From Halopseudomonas pachastrellae (lineage in GTDB: Bacteria > Pseudomonadota > Gammaproteobacteria > Pseudomonadales > Pseudomonadaceae), in NCBI RefSeq assembly GCF_900114765.1, contig NZ_FOUD01000009.1, forward strand, positions 1 through 64,000: DNA of 64,000 nt. Direction: 5' to 3'. Each line of letters starts with the position of its first letter. Positions within the stretch are counted from its first letter, which is position 1. Below the pieces are notes generated by a model. That model saw only the letters and a list, made by a program, of their open reading frames with translations. It had not been told where the DNA came from and did no database searches. A program made the translations under genes and the position numbers. Positions 24,876 to 35,554 of the stretch are shown here, piece after piece.

Positions 24876-25459
24876 CCACGCGCGTAGCGGCGCTGATGCT
24901 GGCTGCCGGCAGCAGCCGGCGTTTTGGTGGCGATAAGCGCCGGGCGCTGCTGGCCAGCGGCCAGAGCCTGTTGCAGGCCTCAGTAGAGCGCGCGCTGAGC
25001 GCGTTCGGGCGGCTCACGTTGGTGCTGCGCGAGGGTGATGATCCAGCAGCCTTGGGCGTGCCTGAAGGCGTCGATGTGCTGTTCAACCCCCACAGCGCGC
25101 AAGGCATGGCCAGTTCGCTGGTGCTGGGCGTGCAGCACATGCAGCAAGGCGGCAGCGAGGTGTTGGCCGTGTTGCTGGCGGATATGCCTCGCTTGCAGCG
25201 CAGCACGCTGCAAGCGTTGATCGCGGCCAGCGACCCCGAGCTGATTGTGCAGGCGCGCTGGCGGGGGCAAGCGGGACACCCGGTGCTGTTTGGTCGGCGT
25301 TTCTGGCCGCAACTGCTCGCGCTAGAGGGCGACGTGGGCGCGCGCTCGGTTGTACGGGCCAACGCCGAGTACGTTAAGGTGTTGGCGGTGGCTGATGCAG
25401 GCGTTTGTCTGGATGTTGACGAGCCTGACGCGCTGGCCACCCTGACCCCTTCGATTTGA
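24872..25459 (+). CDS. MocA/MobA-like molybdenum cofactor nucleotidyltransferase
   Basis: The protein is of the NTP-transferase fold that makes molybdopterin cytosine dinucleotide, the cofactor of xanthine-oxidase-family hydroxylases in bacteria. The nucleotide loop LAAGSSRRFGGDKRR is at the N-terminus. An acidic VLLADMPRL and the LDVDEPDALATL ending are family features. The first ATG (24896) would remove the opening beta strand (VAALM). The only upstream in-frame start is CTG at 24872, which overlaps the previous stop as CTGA, so a CTG start giving 195 residues is proposed. The stop precedes the next gene's GTG by 17 bp. Confidence 0.78.
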   Translation: MTTRVAALMLAAGSSRRFGGDKRRALLASGQSLLQASVERALSAFGRLTLVLREGDDPAALGVPEGVDVLFNPHSAQGMASSLVLGVQHMQQGGSEVLAVLLADMPRLQRSTLQALIAASDPELIVQARWRGQAGHPVLFGRRFWPQLLALEGDVGARSVVRANAEYVKVLAVADAGVCLDVDEPDALATLTPSI

Positions 25460-25476
25460 TCTTGCAGGAGTACCCT

Positions 25477-25962
25477 GTGCCCTCGGTGTATCTGGCCGGA
25501 TTCGACGTATTTCACCCCGACGCGTTGGCGCGCGGCGCCTATCTCAAACAGCTGTGCGCCGAGCATGGCCTGCGCGGACTGTATCCGCTGGATGCCCAGG
25601 TGCCGGCAACAGCGGCCCAGCCCGCGCACTGGATTTGCGATGCCAATTTGCAGGCGCTGCGCAGCGCCGATGCCGTGCTGGCTAACCTGGGCTGCTTCCG
25701 TGGCGCCGAGCCCGATTCGGGCACGGTGTTCGAAGTGGGCTTTGCCTGCGCGCTGGGTAAGCCGGTGTGGGCCTATTTTCCTGAGCAGCAACCGCTGATC
25801 GAGCAGATCCCGCATGATAGTCAGGGGCGCTGCGTAGATGGCTTTCAGGTAGAAGACTTCGGCTTGCCGCGTAACCTGATGCTGGCGTGCAGCTGGGTTG
25901 GCGCCAGCAGCAGTGCAGAGCAGGCAGTGGCTGCGCTGGCCGGCTGGCTGCGCGGCGCCTGA
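25477..25962 (+). CDS. Nucleoside 2-deoxyribosyltransferase-like protein
   Basis: The 161-residue cytoplasmic protein has the N-deoxyribosyltransferase fold. It opens SVYLAGFDVFHPDA and has an acidic cluster and the nucleophile Glu (E86) in SGTVFEVGFACALGKPVWAYF. The family swaps or hydrolyses the base of deoxynucleosides. The GTG at 25477 lies 6 nt after AGGAG and matches the start of the fold, so it is preferred to further upstream codons. It is the last gene of the molybdenum hydroxylase cluster by spacing, although no functional link is obvious. It is convergent with the solute-binding protein gene. Confidence 0.85.
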   Translation: MPSVYLAGFDVFHPDALARGAYLKQLCAEHGLRGLYPLDAQVPATAAQPAHWICDANLQALRSADAVLANLGCFRGAEPDSGTVFEVGFACALGKPVWAYFPEQQPLIEQIPHDSQGRCVDGFQVEDFGLPRNLMLACSWVGASSSAEQAVAALAGWLRGA

Positions 25963-25973
25963 GGTTGCTGCGT

Positions 25974-26735
25974 TCAGTCTGTCGCGGTTGGTGTCTGAAC
26001 TACAGGCTCATAGCGCTGAATAATACGCTGTAGTTCTCCTTCGCTACGCAGCTGCTCCAGTGCATCGCGCCAGGCGTCGACGACCCGGTCTTCGCTGTCC
26101 AGGCTGAAGGCGATATACAGGGGCGCGTGCAGCAGTTGGATGGGGATGCGCCGTAGCGTGCCGGGCGCGATGCCGAGCTGAGCGCTGTAGTACGCGACAC
26201 CGGTATCGGTATCACCTACGATGATGCCCGTGCGCCCGGCCAACACCATTTGATACAGCTGACGGGCACTGGTCGCGCTCTTGTCCAGATTGCCAAAGCC
26301 CATGCCTTCGAGGCTGGCCGGCACCAGGCCGGCGTGCCGGGTGGTGATGCGCGGCGCCGAATACAGTTGTTCAAGCGAATTAACGGGCTTTGTATCAGCC
26401 CTTTGATAAGGGTAGATGGCCTCGTCCAGCAGCGGACCCACCCATTTGAACAAAGACTCGCGCTCGGCTGTGCGAAACATCGAGAACATGATGGTCTGTG
26501 GTCTTTGCTGCAACTCTCGACTGGCGCGCATACTGGGTAGTATCTCCAGGGCAAAGCTGTCGCCGGTCCGCGTCATGATGGCTCTGACAATCTCGGTCGC
26601 TATGCCGACGATCTCACCGTCCCGCTGGAAATTGTAGGGCGCCCACTCTTCGGTCACCACGCGGTATGGTTGGGCCTGAGCGGCTGTGGCAAGTGTCAGC
26701 GCTAACAGGGCTGTACACAGGCGCGCGTATTTCAC
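25974..26735 (-). CDS. Periplasmic solute-binding-type protein (SBP family 3)
   Basis: The 253-residue protein has a signal peptide (about 1-20, AQA). The body is similar to amino-acid-type binding proteins: it opens YRVVTEEWAPYNFQ and contains GIATEIVRAIM and a C-terminal LRSEGELQRIIQRY. The start is GTG at 26735 after an AGGAGA site. There is no transporter gene nearby, so it may be a stand-alone sensor or binding protein rather than part of an ABC system. It sits next to tRNA-Ile2 and a c-di-GMP protein. Confidence 0.82.
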   Translation of the reverse strand: MKYARLCTALLALTLATAAQAQPYRVVTEEWAPYNFQRDGEIVGIATEIVRAIMTRTGDSFALEILPSMRASRELQQRPQTIMFSMFRTAERESLFKWVGPLLDEAIYPYQRADTKPVNSLEQLYSAPRITTRHAGLVPASLEGMGFGNLDKSATSARQLYQMVLAGRTGIIVGDTDTGVAYYSAQLGIAPGTLRRIPIQLLHAPLYIAFSLDSEDRVVDAWRDALEQLRSEGELQRIIQRYEPVVQTPTATD

Positions 26736-26822
26736 AAGGCTCTCCTGCTGCGATGGGACACGCTTTGTATAGCATAGACGCTGAAGGAAGCGATGGGGCA
26801 GAACTGCCGGGGGAGGGAAGCA

Positions 26823-26899
26823 TGGTGGGCCCACCAGGACTTGAACCTGGGACCAAGCGATTATGAGTCGCCTGCTCTAACCAACTGAGCTATAGGCCC
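26823..26899 (-). tRNA. tRNA-Ile2 (CAU anticodon, lysidine type)
   Basis: A full 77-nt cloverleaf on the minus strand includes an encoded CCA. Acceptor GGGCCTA pairs with TGGGCCC, discriminator A. The D-arm contains AGCTCAGTTGGTTAGAGC, the anticodon loop is CTCATAA, and the T-arm is CCAGG-TTCAAGT-CCTGG. The anticodon arm and body follow the E. coli ileX pattern (GGCGACTCATAATCGC) rather than elongator or initiator Met, so it is the AUA-reading isoleucine tRNA that TilS modifies. Confidence 0.92.
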
Positions 26900-26920
26900 A
26901 TGCCTTTATATCGCGGTGGA

Positions 26921-29900
26921 TTATACGGGGTGAGAGCTCTGGTGACTAGGCACTGTCTTGAGGAAGGTGGTGACGAATTGGGTCGGTGGCAGTGGTGCGC
27001 TGATGAGATAGCCCTGCACGCTGTCGCAGCCTTGCTCGAGCAGCAATTGCCGCTGCTCCGGTGTCTCTACACCCTCGGCGACGACGCTCATGCCCAGGTT
27101 GTGAGCCAGCACGATAATGGTCTGGCTGATCGCCGCATCGTGATGGCTGCCCGGCAGACCGGCGACAAAGCTGCGGTCGATCTTCAGGGTGTCCAGCGGC
27201 AGTTCCTTGAGGTAGGCGAGTGAGGAGTAGCCGGTACCAAAGTCGTCGATGGCCAGCTGGATATTCATATCGCGGAACAGCTCGAGCAAATGAATGGCTT
27301 CGCGGTTCTGGTTCATCACAAAGTCTTCGGTAATCTCCAGCTCCAGCAGGCTAGCCGGGATATCGTGCTCGCTCAGGGCGCGCCGCAAGTCCGTGACCAG
27401 CTGGGTGCCGATCAACTGCACCCCCGACACGTTGATGGCGACGCGCGGCAGTGCCAGACCTGCGTGGCGCCAGTCGGCAATCTGCGCGCAGGCGAGGTCG
27501 ATGATGCGGCGGCCCAAGTCAACAATCAGTCCGGTTTCCTCGGCCAGCGGAATGAACTGATCCGGGTCAACGAGTCCGCGCTGCGGGTGCTGCCAGCGCA
27601 CCAGCGCTTCGACACCGTTCAGGTTGCCGGAGGCCAGGTCCTGCTTGGGCTGGTAGTGCAGGATGAACTCGTTACGCTCCAGGCCACGGCGCATGTCGTT
27701 CTCCATCTCCATGCGGTGCTGGGCGGTAACGGTAAGGTCGCTGGTGTAAAAGGCGTAGCGGTTACGGCCCTGATTCTTGGCGCGGTACATGGCGGCGTCG
27801 GCGTGCTTGATCAGGCTGTCGACATCCTCCGCGTCGCGCGGGAACAGGCTGATACCGATGCTGGCGCTGACAAAGAACTCGTGGCCGGTGCAGACAAACG
27901 GGCGACGAAACAGCGCCAACAGCTTATCTGCCACTGCGGCGGCGTCGCTGTCACTCGGCAGCTTGGGCAGCAGGACGATGAACTCGTCGCCGCCATGTCG
28001 GGCTACCGTGTCTATCTCGCGCAGTACCGAACACAGGCGTTCGCTGACCAACTGCAGCAGGCTGTCGCCGACCGAATGGCCGAGGCTGTCGTTGATCTGC
28101 TTGAAGCGGTCTAGGTCAATGAACAGCAAGGCGCCGATGCTGCTGTCTGCGTTGAGCTGGCTGGCGTGCAGGGCGTCGCGCAGGCGGGCCTCGAACAGCG
28201 TGCGGTTGGGCAGACCGGTGAGTGGGTCGTGGTGCGCCTGGTGGTCCAGCCTGGCCTGGGTCTGCTTGAGCGGTGTAATGTCGCTGAAGACCGCCACCAG
28301 GTGGTTGAGGGTGCCATCCACGTTGAGCACCTGACTGATATTGATCCAGGCTGCGTACAGCTCGCCGTTGGCGCGGCGGTTCCAGGCCTCGCCTTGCCAA
28401 TGACCTTGCTCGGCCAGAGCATTGGAGGCCTCCTCAATCAGTTGCCGGTTCTCCGTGGTGCCCGACAGAATGCGCAACGGCTCGCCCAGCAGGTGGCTTT
28501 CCGGGAGGCCGGTAATGCGGGTGAAGGCCTGGTTGACGGCCACCACGCAGCCGTCAGCGTCGGTAATCAGCACACCCTCGTTGGTGTTCTCGAAAACGGT
28601 AGCGGCCTGACGCAGGGAGCTTTCCATCGCCAGGCGCTCGGTGACATCCCGGGCGATGCTGAGCATGCAGGCCTGATTGTCGATGCTGATCGCCTCGGTA
28701 CTGATCTCGACCTCACGCACCTGACCTTCGGCGGTGGTGATCTGCGAGAGCATATTGCGCACACGGCCATCGCGTTCGAGCATATCAACCATGCGCCGGC
28801 GGTCGTCGGCATTGCGCCAGATTTGTAGTGCCTGCGTCGACTGTCCCAGGGCCCGCTCGCGGCTGTAGCCGGTGATCAGACAAAAACCGTCGTTGACATC
28901 CAGCAGCATGCCATCGCTGGCGCGGGTGATCAGCAGCCCGTCAGGGGAGGCGTGAAAGGCGCGGGAAAACTTCTGCTCCGACAGCCGCAGTTGCTCCTGG
29001 GTTAGCTTCAGCGCGGAAATATCACGGATAACCACTACCAGGATGGGCTGCTCGTCCAGGCTGACCGCGCGTGATGAGAGCAGGCCAACGAACTCGCTGC
29101 CGTCTAGGCGCCGCAGGCACACCTCAAGGTTGCTTTCCGGCTGGGTATTGAGGCGTGTCAGCAGGCCCGGCCCGGTATCCGGCTCGGGCCACAGGCCCAG
29201 TTCGGTAACCGTTCTGCCTTCGGCCTGGCTGGCGGTCAGACCAAACTGCTCTTCAAACGTCTGGTTGACCGCCAGCAGGCGGCCTTCGGCGGCATCGGCC
29301 AGCACGATGACGTCCGGGCAGTTGTGAAACACCGAGGCGAATTTTTTCTGCGAGGTTCGCAGGGCCTGCTCGACCTGTTTCTGTTCCTGCACATCGATCA
29401 GCAGGCCTTGCAGGGCGATAGCCTCGTACTCCTCGGTGCTGACGCTGTTGATCACCGCCCGCACCCAGGTCGAGCTGCCGTCGGCGCGTTGCAGGCGGAA
29501 GTCGAAGCTGCGGCCCTGGCCACAGTTGGCCTGCTCGCGCAGCTGTTCCTGCACCCGCGCATTGTCCTGCGGGTGCACCTGACGGACCAGAAAACCGGGC
29601 TCGAGCCAATCGCTGGCAGGCAGGCCAAGCAGGTCGACGGCGTGCGGGGAGACGTAGGTAAAGCGCAGTGATGGGAAGGACATTTCCCAGCTGACAACGT
29701 GCAGGTTCTCGACCAGGCTGCGATAGCGTTCCTGCTGGCGATCGAGTTGCAACAGGGTCGCGCGGTGACGCTGTTGGGCGCGGCGACGTAACTGGTTCAG
29801 GCCGTGGGCGGCCAATAGCAGCACGCACGACAGCAGCAGCATGCCAACCTGAGAGACCGGTACATCCTTGAGCGGCGCGGCGACAGCGGTTTGGCACCCT

Positions 29901-29947
29901 GCGCCAGTGATTGCCAGAGCAGCAATACTACCTGTGGCGGCTTTCAT
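26921..29947 (-). CDS. Membrane-bound PAS-GGDEF-EAL cyclic-di-GMP protein
   Basis: The 1008-residue protein makes or degrades c-di-GMP in response to PAS-bound signals. It has a short signal-like N-terminus, one membrane helix (about 33-55) and four PAS domains between about 80 and 575. A diguanylate cyclase domain has an intact GGDEF at 652-656. A phosphodiesterase domain has EAL at 780-782 and the catalytic NVSG, LEITE, DDFGTGYSSL and AEGVET motifs. Both outputs look active. Position and domain order recall RmcA (PA0575) of P. aeruginosa, but the large periplasmic sensor domain of RmcA is missing. The start ATG 29947 is chosen to give the signal-like N-terminus. Confidence 0.9.
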   Translation of the reverse strand: MKAATGSIAALAITGAGCQTAVAAPLKDVPVSQVGMLLLSCVLLLAAHGLNQLRRRAQQRHRATLLQLDRQQERYRSLVENLHVVSWEMSFPSLRFTYVSPHAVDLLGLPASDWLEPGFLVRQVHPQDNARVQEQLREQANCGQGRSFDFRLQRADGSSTWVRAVINSVSTEEYEAIALQGLLIDVQEQKQVEQALRTSQKKFASVFHNCPDVIVLADAAEGRLLAVNQTFEEQFGLTASQAEGRTVTELGLWPEPDTGPGLLTRLNTQPESNLEVCLRRLDGSEFVGLLSSRAVSLDEQPILVVVIRDISALKLTQEQLRLSEQKFSRAFHASPDGLLITRASDGMLLDVNDGFCLITGYSRERALGQSTQALQIWRNADDRRRMVDMLERDGRVRNMLSQITTAEGQVREVEISTEAISIDNQACMLSIARDVTERLAMESSLRQAATVFENTNEGVLITDADGCVVAVNQAFTRITGLPESHLLGEPLRILSGTTENRQLIEEASNALAEQGHWQGEAWNRRANGELYAAWINISQVLNVDGTLNHLVAVFSDITPLKQTQARLDHQAHHDPLTGLPNRTLFEARLRDALHASQLNADSSIGALLFIDLDRFKQINDSLGHSVGDSLLQLVSERLCSVLREIDTVARHGGDEFIVLLPKLPSDSDAAAVADKLLALFRRPFVCTGHEFFVSASIGISLFPRDAEDVDSLIKHADAAMYRAKNQGRNRYAFYTSDLTVTAQHRMEMENDMRRGLERNEFILHYQPKQDLASGNLNGVEALVRWQHPQRGLVDPDQFIPLAEETGLIVDLGRRIIDLACAQIADWRHAGLALPRVAINVSGVQLIGTQLVTDLRRALSEHDIPASLLELEITEDFVMNQNREAIHLLELFRDMNIQLAIDDFGTGYSSLAYLKELPLDTLKIDRSFVAGLPGSHHDAAISQTIIVLAHNLGMSVVAEGVETPEQRQLLLEQGCDSVQGYLISAPLPPTQFVTTFLKTVPSHQSSHPV

Positions 29948-30120
29948 CAAGACAACACCCTGCATCCATGGCGTGACGATAGTATTGTGCCAGTTTAGTC
30001 CGATGCAAGGGGCGTTGCCCAGTCGCAATGCCGAAGAGCAGTTACTGGCGTAGGACTTGAACGCAGCGGCTATTTGCGGCGGCAAAGGTCGGCAGGAGGC
30101 GGAGAGTAGTCTCCTGCCTG

Positions 30121-30918
30121 TTACAGCATGTGCACTTGCACGGACTTGGTCACGTAGGAGGGCGTCAGGCCAAAGAACTGCTTGATGGTGCGGGTCAGGT
30201 GCGCCGAGTCGGCAAAGCCGACGTCGTAGGCCACCGCAGCGAGGCTCTCGCCCTGAGCAATCAGCTCGTCAGCGCGGCGCATGCGTGCCCAGAGAATGTA
30301 GCTTTTGATCGACAGGCCCAGTTTTTCAGAGAACAGGTGGGAGAGGCGGTCGGCAGACAGGCCAACCTCGTCTGCCAGCTCGGCTACGGTGCTGGTCAGC
30401 GGCAGTTCGCGCTTGATCTTCTGGGCGTTATGCAGCGCGCGGATATCCATGTTGAGGCTGACGGGCCGGTAGCCGCTGATAGCCCTGGGCACGCGGGTGG
30501 TCAGGCGGAACAGCTGGTCGCGGCTGCAGGTGCCCTGACCGACACGGCGCAGCTCATCTTCATGCAGGCTGCCGGGTTGCAGGATCACCGGCTTGACTGT
30601 CTGCTTACCGAGAAAGTGCGACAGGGCGTGGAATTCGTAGCTTTGCGGGTCGTAGTTCAGCGAGAGCAGACCGGAGTCTGGTGTTTCCAGTGAACGTGAG
30701 GTTTGCCGCGAGACCAGAGCCGCCTGGTAGCGCTAGCGCTGACGTGCGCCGTTGCCGTCACCGAGCACAAAGCCGGGTGGGTCAAGGGCGATCAGCAGGG
30801 TCACGGTATGACGTTGCGTCAGGTCCGATGCCATGCCGGCCGTGATGTAGAGGAAGCGGTCGTCCCAGACATACAGATGGTTCTGATGGCGCATATCCTG
30901 ATGCTCACAAGCCGACAT
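30121..30918 (-). pseudogene. AraC-family regulator interrupted by an in-frame amber codon
   Basis: One minus-strand frame runs from ATG 30918 to the stop at 30121. It is broken only by TAG at 30733-30735, between GDGNGARQR and RYQAALVSRQTS. The downstream part holds a complete AraC HTH domain (VAELADEVGLSADRLSHLF and YDVGFADSAHLTRTIKQFFG). The upstream part has the start of a ligand domain (LYVWDDRFLYITAGMASDL). A re-start inside (for example near 30588) would give only the DNA-binding half. A single-base change or sequencing error is the simplest explanation. The exact N-terminus is uncertain. Confidence 0.75.
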
Positions 30919-30951
30919 AGTTGTTCTTGGCTGTGGGACTGTAGCAGTAAG

Positions 30952-30985
30952 CACAAACAAAACGCCCGGCTCAAGGCCGGGCGTT
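30952..30985 (-). terminator. Terminator of the rpsU-dnaG-rpoD operon
   Basis: AACGCCCGGC/GCCGGGCGTT is a perfect 10-bp stem (30961-30985) with a 5-nt loop, followed on the minus strand by TTGTTTG. It lies 20 bp after the rpoD stop. Confidence 0.85.
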
Positions 30986-31004
30986 GTAACCGCATGCTGC
31001 GTGC

Positions 31005-32864
<1,860 letters not shown>

Positions 32865-32952
32865 AACAACCCTTGTGGATGCCTTGGTGTGCAAAAAAGT
32901 AAGCTGCGGATTATACCCTGATTTCAGCTGCTGACGCCACTTGAAGAGGCTG

Positions 32953-34935
32953 TCAGCTGTCGCCTTTCGCCATGTTTCGGCTATTCAGAAGGTCCCGTAG
33001 CTGTTGCTTCTCCTCGTTGCTGAGTGGTTCTTTGACCGATTTGTCGAGGAGCTGTTCGATGCGTCGCTCGGATTGACGAGCGGATAACTTGTTAATGGTG
33101 TCGAAAAACTGTTGTTCAAGGTTGGCGCTGGGAATATTCAGCAGCCATTCCTGTTCAGCCAGGCGGTTCAGCTGCTCGCCGAGGGCGGTGCCATGCCAGC
33201 GCGCCAGTAGCTCAATTGTAGTCAGCCCCGGCTGTTTCTGCGCCGCCTCGATCAGTGCGACCAATAGCCGCGCCTCGTCTTCGTTCTCGTCTGCCAGCTG
33301 ATTGGCCTGCTGCACATGTGCCGCAAGATGCGGGTGATGTAGCAGTGTGCGTACTGCCTGCAGCAGCGGGCTGTCCACGGCGCGTCGTGGGCCCTTGTGG
33401 CCTTCCGGCCTGGTATCGCGCGGGCGATCTTTGCGCCACTTCTGACGGCCTTCACCCCAGTCCTTGTTCTTGCCTTTGCCCTGCTGTGGCGGTGGCGCGG
33501 CGTCCATGCCTTCGGGCAGGTAGTAGTCCTGCTCCGGTGCCTCGCGTTCGCTCCAGTCGTCCCAGGCGCCTGCGGGCAGGTCGTCGTAGCTGGGGCCGTC
33601 CTGCATGCCGCTTGGTGGTTGTTCAGGCAGGCTGGCGGGCACCACCTCGTCCAGGTCGACGCCGGTTTGCTGCTGCAGTGACTGGCGCAACAATCTGCGT
33701 AGCAGGCTGCCCGGCACCTGCTCGATCAGTGGCAGTGCCAGGGCCGCCATGTGGGCTTTGCCTTCCAGGCTGTCGGCACCGGCCTCTTCGGCCAGATGCC
33801 TGAACAGGTAGTCGGTCAGCGGCTGAGCATCGCGGCTCATGCGGCGACGGAAGGCGTCGGTGCCTTCCTCGCGGATCATGCTGTCCGGGTCCTGTCCGTC
33901 TGGCAGGAACAGAAAGCGCACGTGGCGGCCATCTTCCAGTATCGGCAAGGCGGCGTTCAGGGCGCGCCAGGCTGCCTGGCGGCCGGCACGGTCGCCGTCG
34001 AAGCAGAACACCACGCTGTGAACCAGGCGAAACAGCCGCTTGAGGTGGTCCTCGCTGGTCGCTGTGCCGAGGGTGGCGACGGCGTTGGTAACGCCGTGCT
34101 GGGCCAGGGCAATAACGTCCATATAGCCTTCGACCACCAGAATGTCTTCTAGCTGGCGATTCTGCTGCTTGGCTTCAAACAGGCCATACAGTTCCTGGCC
34201 CTTGTGAAATACCGTGGTCTCGGGTGAGTTCAGGTATTTGGGCTTTTCGTCGCCGAGTACGCGACCGCCAAAGCCGATGACCCGGCCGCGGCTGTCGCGG
34301 ATCGGGAACATGATGCGGTCACGAAAGCGGTCGTAGCGTCCTCCGCTGTCGGCGTTCTCCACCACCAGGCCGGCCTCGACCAGTGCCTTTTCCTCGCTGG
34401 TGTCACGGGCCAGGTGTGACATCAGGTTGTTCCAGCCAGGTGGTGCCAGGCCGAGGTCATACAGCTTGGCGATTTGACCGGACAGGCCGCGCCCTTTCAG
34501 GTAGCCCACCGCGCGCTGGCGCTGCGGATGCTGGCGCAACTGCTGGCGGTAGTAGGCCGCAGCCTGCTCAAGCAGGGCGTAGAGCGGGTTGTCCTTGCGT
34601 GGCGTGCGCGAGCTCTGCCGCTTGTCGCTGCGCTCCTCGTACTGCACCTCTACGCCGGCCTGGCGCGCAAGTTCTTCCACCGCCTGGGGGAATTCCAGGC
34701 GATCGAAGTCCATCACGAAGCCGAGCGCGTTACCGCCGGCACCGCAGCCAAAGCAGTAGTAGAACTGCTTGTCCGGGCTGACGCTGAACGAGGGCGACTT
34801 TTCGTTATGGAACGGGCACAGAGCGGAGTAGTTTTTGCCGGTCTTCTTCAGTTTCAGGCGCGAGCCAACCGTCTCGACAATGTCGGTACGGGCGAGCAAG
34901 TCGTCAATGAAGCCCTGAGGGATAAGTCCGGCCAT
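32953..34935 (-). CDS. dnaG: DNA primase
   Basis: Primase lays RNA primers at the replication fork with DnaB. The 660-residue protein has an N-terminal zinc-binding domain ([11 protein letters not shown]...CFGCG, CHCC type). A catalytic TOPRIM core has [11 protein letters not shown] and [15 protein letters not shown] Pro/charged linker (about 430-510, with [15 protein letters not shown]) leads to the C-terminal DnaB-interaction domain. It is the middle gene between rpsU and rpoD on the same strand, in the classical operon order. Confidence 0.98.
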   Translation of the reverse strand: MAGLIPQGFIDDLLARTDIVETVGSRLKLKKTGKNYSALCPFHNEKSPSFSVSPDKQFYYCFGCGAGGNALGFVMDFDRLEFPQAVEELARQAGVEVQYEERSDKRQSSRTPRKDNPLYALLEQAAAYYRQQLRQHPQRQRAVGYLKGRGLSGQIAKLYDLGLAPPGWNNLMSHLARDTSEEKALVEAGLVVENADSGGRYDRFRDRIMFPIRDSRGRVIGFGGRVLGDEKPKYLNSPETTVFHKGQELYGLFEAKQQNRQLEDILVVEGYMDVIALAQHGVTNAVATLGTATSEDHLKRLFRLVHSVVFCFDGDRAGRQAAWRALNAALPILEDGRHVRFLFLPDGQDPDSMIREEGTDAFRRRMSRDAQPLTDYLFRHLAEEAGADSLEGKAHMAALALPLIEQVPGSLLRRLLRQSLQQQTGVDLDEVVPASLPEQPPSGMQDGPSYDDLPAGAWDDWSEREAPEQDYYLPEGMDAAPPPQQGKGKNKDWGEGRQKWRKDRPRDTRPEGHKGPRRAVDSPLLQAVRTLLHHPHLAAHVQQANQLADENEDEARLLVALIEAAQKQPGLTTIELLARWHGTALGEQLNRLAEQEWLLNIPSANLEQQFFDTINKLSARQSERRIEQLLDKSVKEPLSNEEKQQLRDLLNSRNMAKGDS

Positions 34936-35091
34936 CTACCTGTCTGTCCTGTGCGGCAGAACGCCTTGGCAGGCGTGCGACGCTCAAGTGGACCATAAAC
35001 GCAAAAATCCAGCCAGTTCCTTGCGGAAGGCCGGACAGATGCGTGTTCCAGTCGAATATCAGTCTGCTCGATATGCCGTGCTGGCTATCGC

Positions 35092-35111
35092 TGGGCCTGC
35101 GATCAGGCCCG
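35092..35111 (-). terminator. Hairpin between rpsU and dnaG
   Basis: GGGCCTG/CAGGCCC is a perfect 7-bp stem with a 4-nt loop, about 21 nt past the rpsU stop. It has no T tract. In E. coli the corresponding gap holds an attenuator and a processing site that lower dnaG expression; a like role here is inferred. Confidence 0.4.
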
Positions 35112-35131
35112 GCAGAACCGAGGCGAGGAAC

Positions 35132-35347
35132 TCAGTACAGACGCTCGCGGCGACGTTGCTCGCGCTGGATCTTCTTGGCGTGACGCTTAACAGCGGCAGC
35201 AGCCTTGCGCTTGCGCTCGGTAGTGGGTTTTTCATAAAACTCACGACGGCGTACTTCAGCCAGAACACCGGCTTTTTCGCAGGAGCGCTTGAAACGACGC
35301 AGAGCCACGTCGAAGGGTTCGTTCTCTTTAACTTTGACGGCAGGCAT
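35132..35347 (-). CDS. rpsU: 30S ribosomal protein S21
   Basis: The 71-residue, very basic protein has the S21 sequence [20 protein letters not shown], the [21 protein letters not shown] stretch and the terminal ERLY. It is the first gene of the rpsU-dnaG-rpoD operon, transcribed leftwards and divergent from tsaD. Confidence 0.99.
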   Translation of the reverse strand: MPAVKVKENEPFDVALRRFKRSCEKAGVLAEVRRREFYEKPTTERKRKAAAAVKRHAKKIQREQRRRERLY

Positions 35348-35423
35348 GTCGTACCTTTCTCAAACGTTGGTAATCATTGCCCCAGACGGTAGGCCTGTGG
35401 CGATTGCATTTCAAGGGACGCGG

Positions 35424-35452
35424 ATGTTACCGCCTTCATTTGATAAATGCAA
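35424..35452 (-). promoter_or_regulatory. Candidate promoter of rpsU-dnaG-rpoD
   Basis: On the minus strand TTGCAT (35452-35447) and TAACAT (35429-35424) are separated by 17 bp, a plausible sigma-70 promoter giving a leader of about 70 nt before rpsU. Confidence 0.4.
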
Positions 35453-35554
35453 AGGCTATGATGCCCATAAAGGCAAAAAACTGGCCTGCGGACGCCGGGC
35501 TGATTATGATGCGCGGCTTATGACATAGATGTGAAGCGAGGCACAGATTCAGTC

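Noticed and set aside
26823-26899. Reading the tRNA as elongator or initiator tRNA-Met because of its CAU anticodon
   Set aside because: The anticodon arm and acceptor follow the tRNA-Ile2 pattern that is modified by TilS, not the Met pattern.
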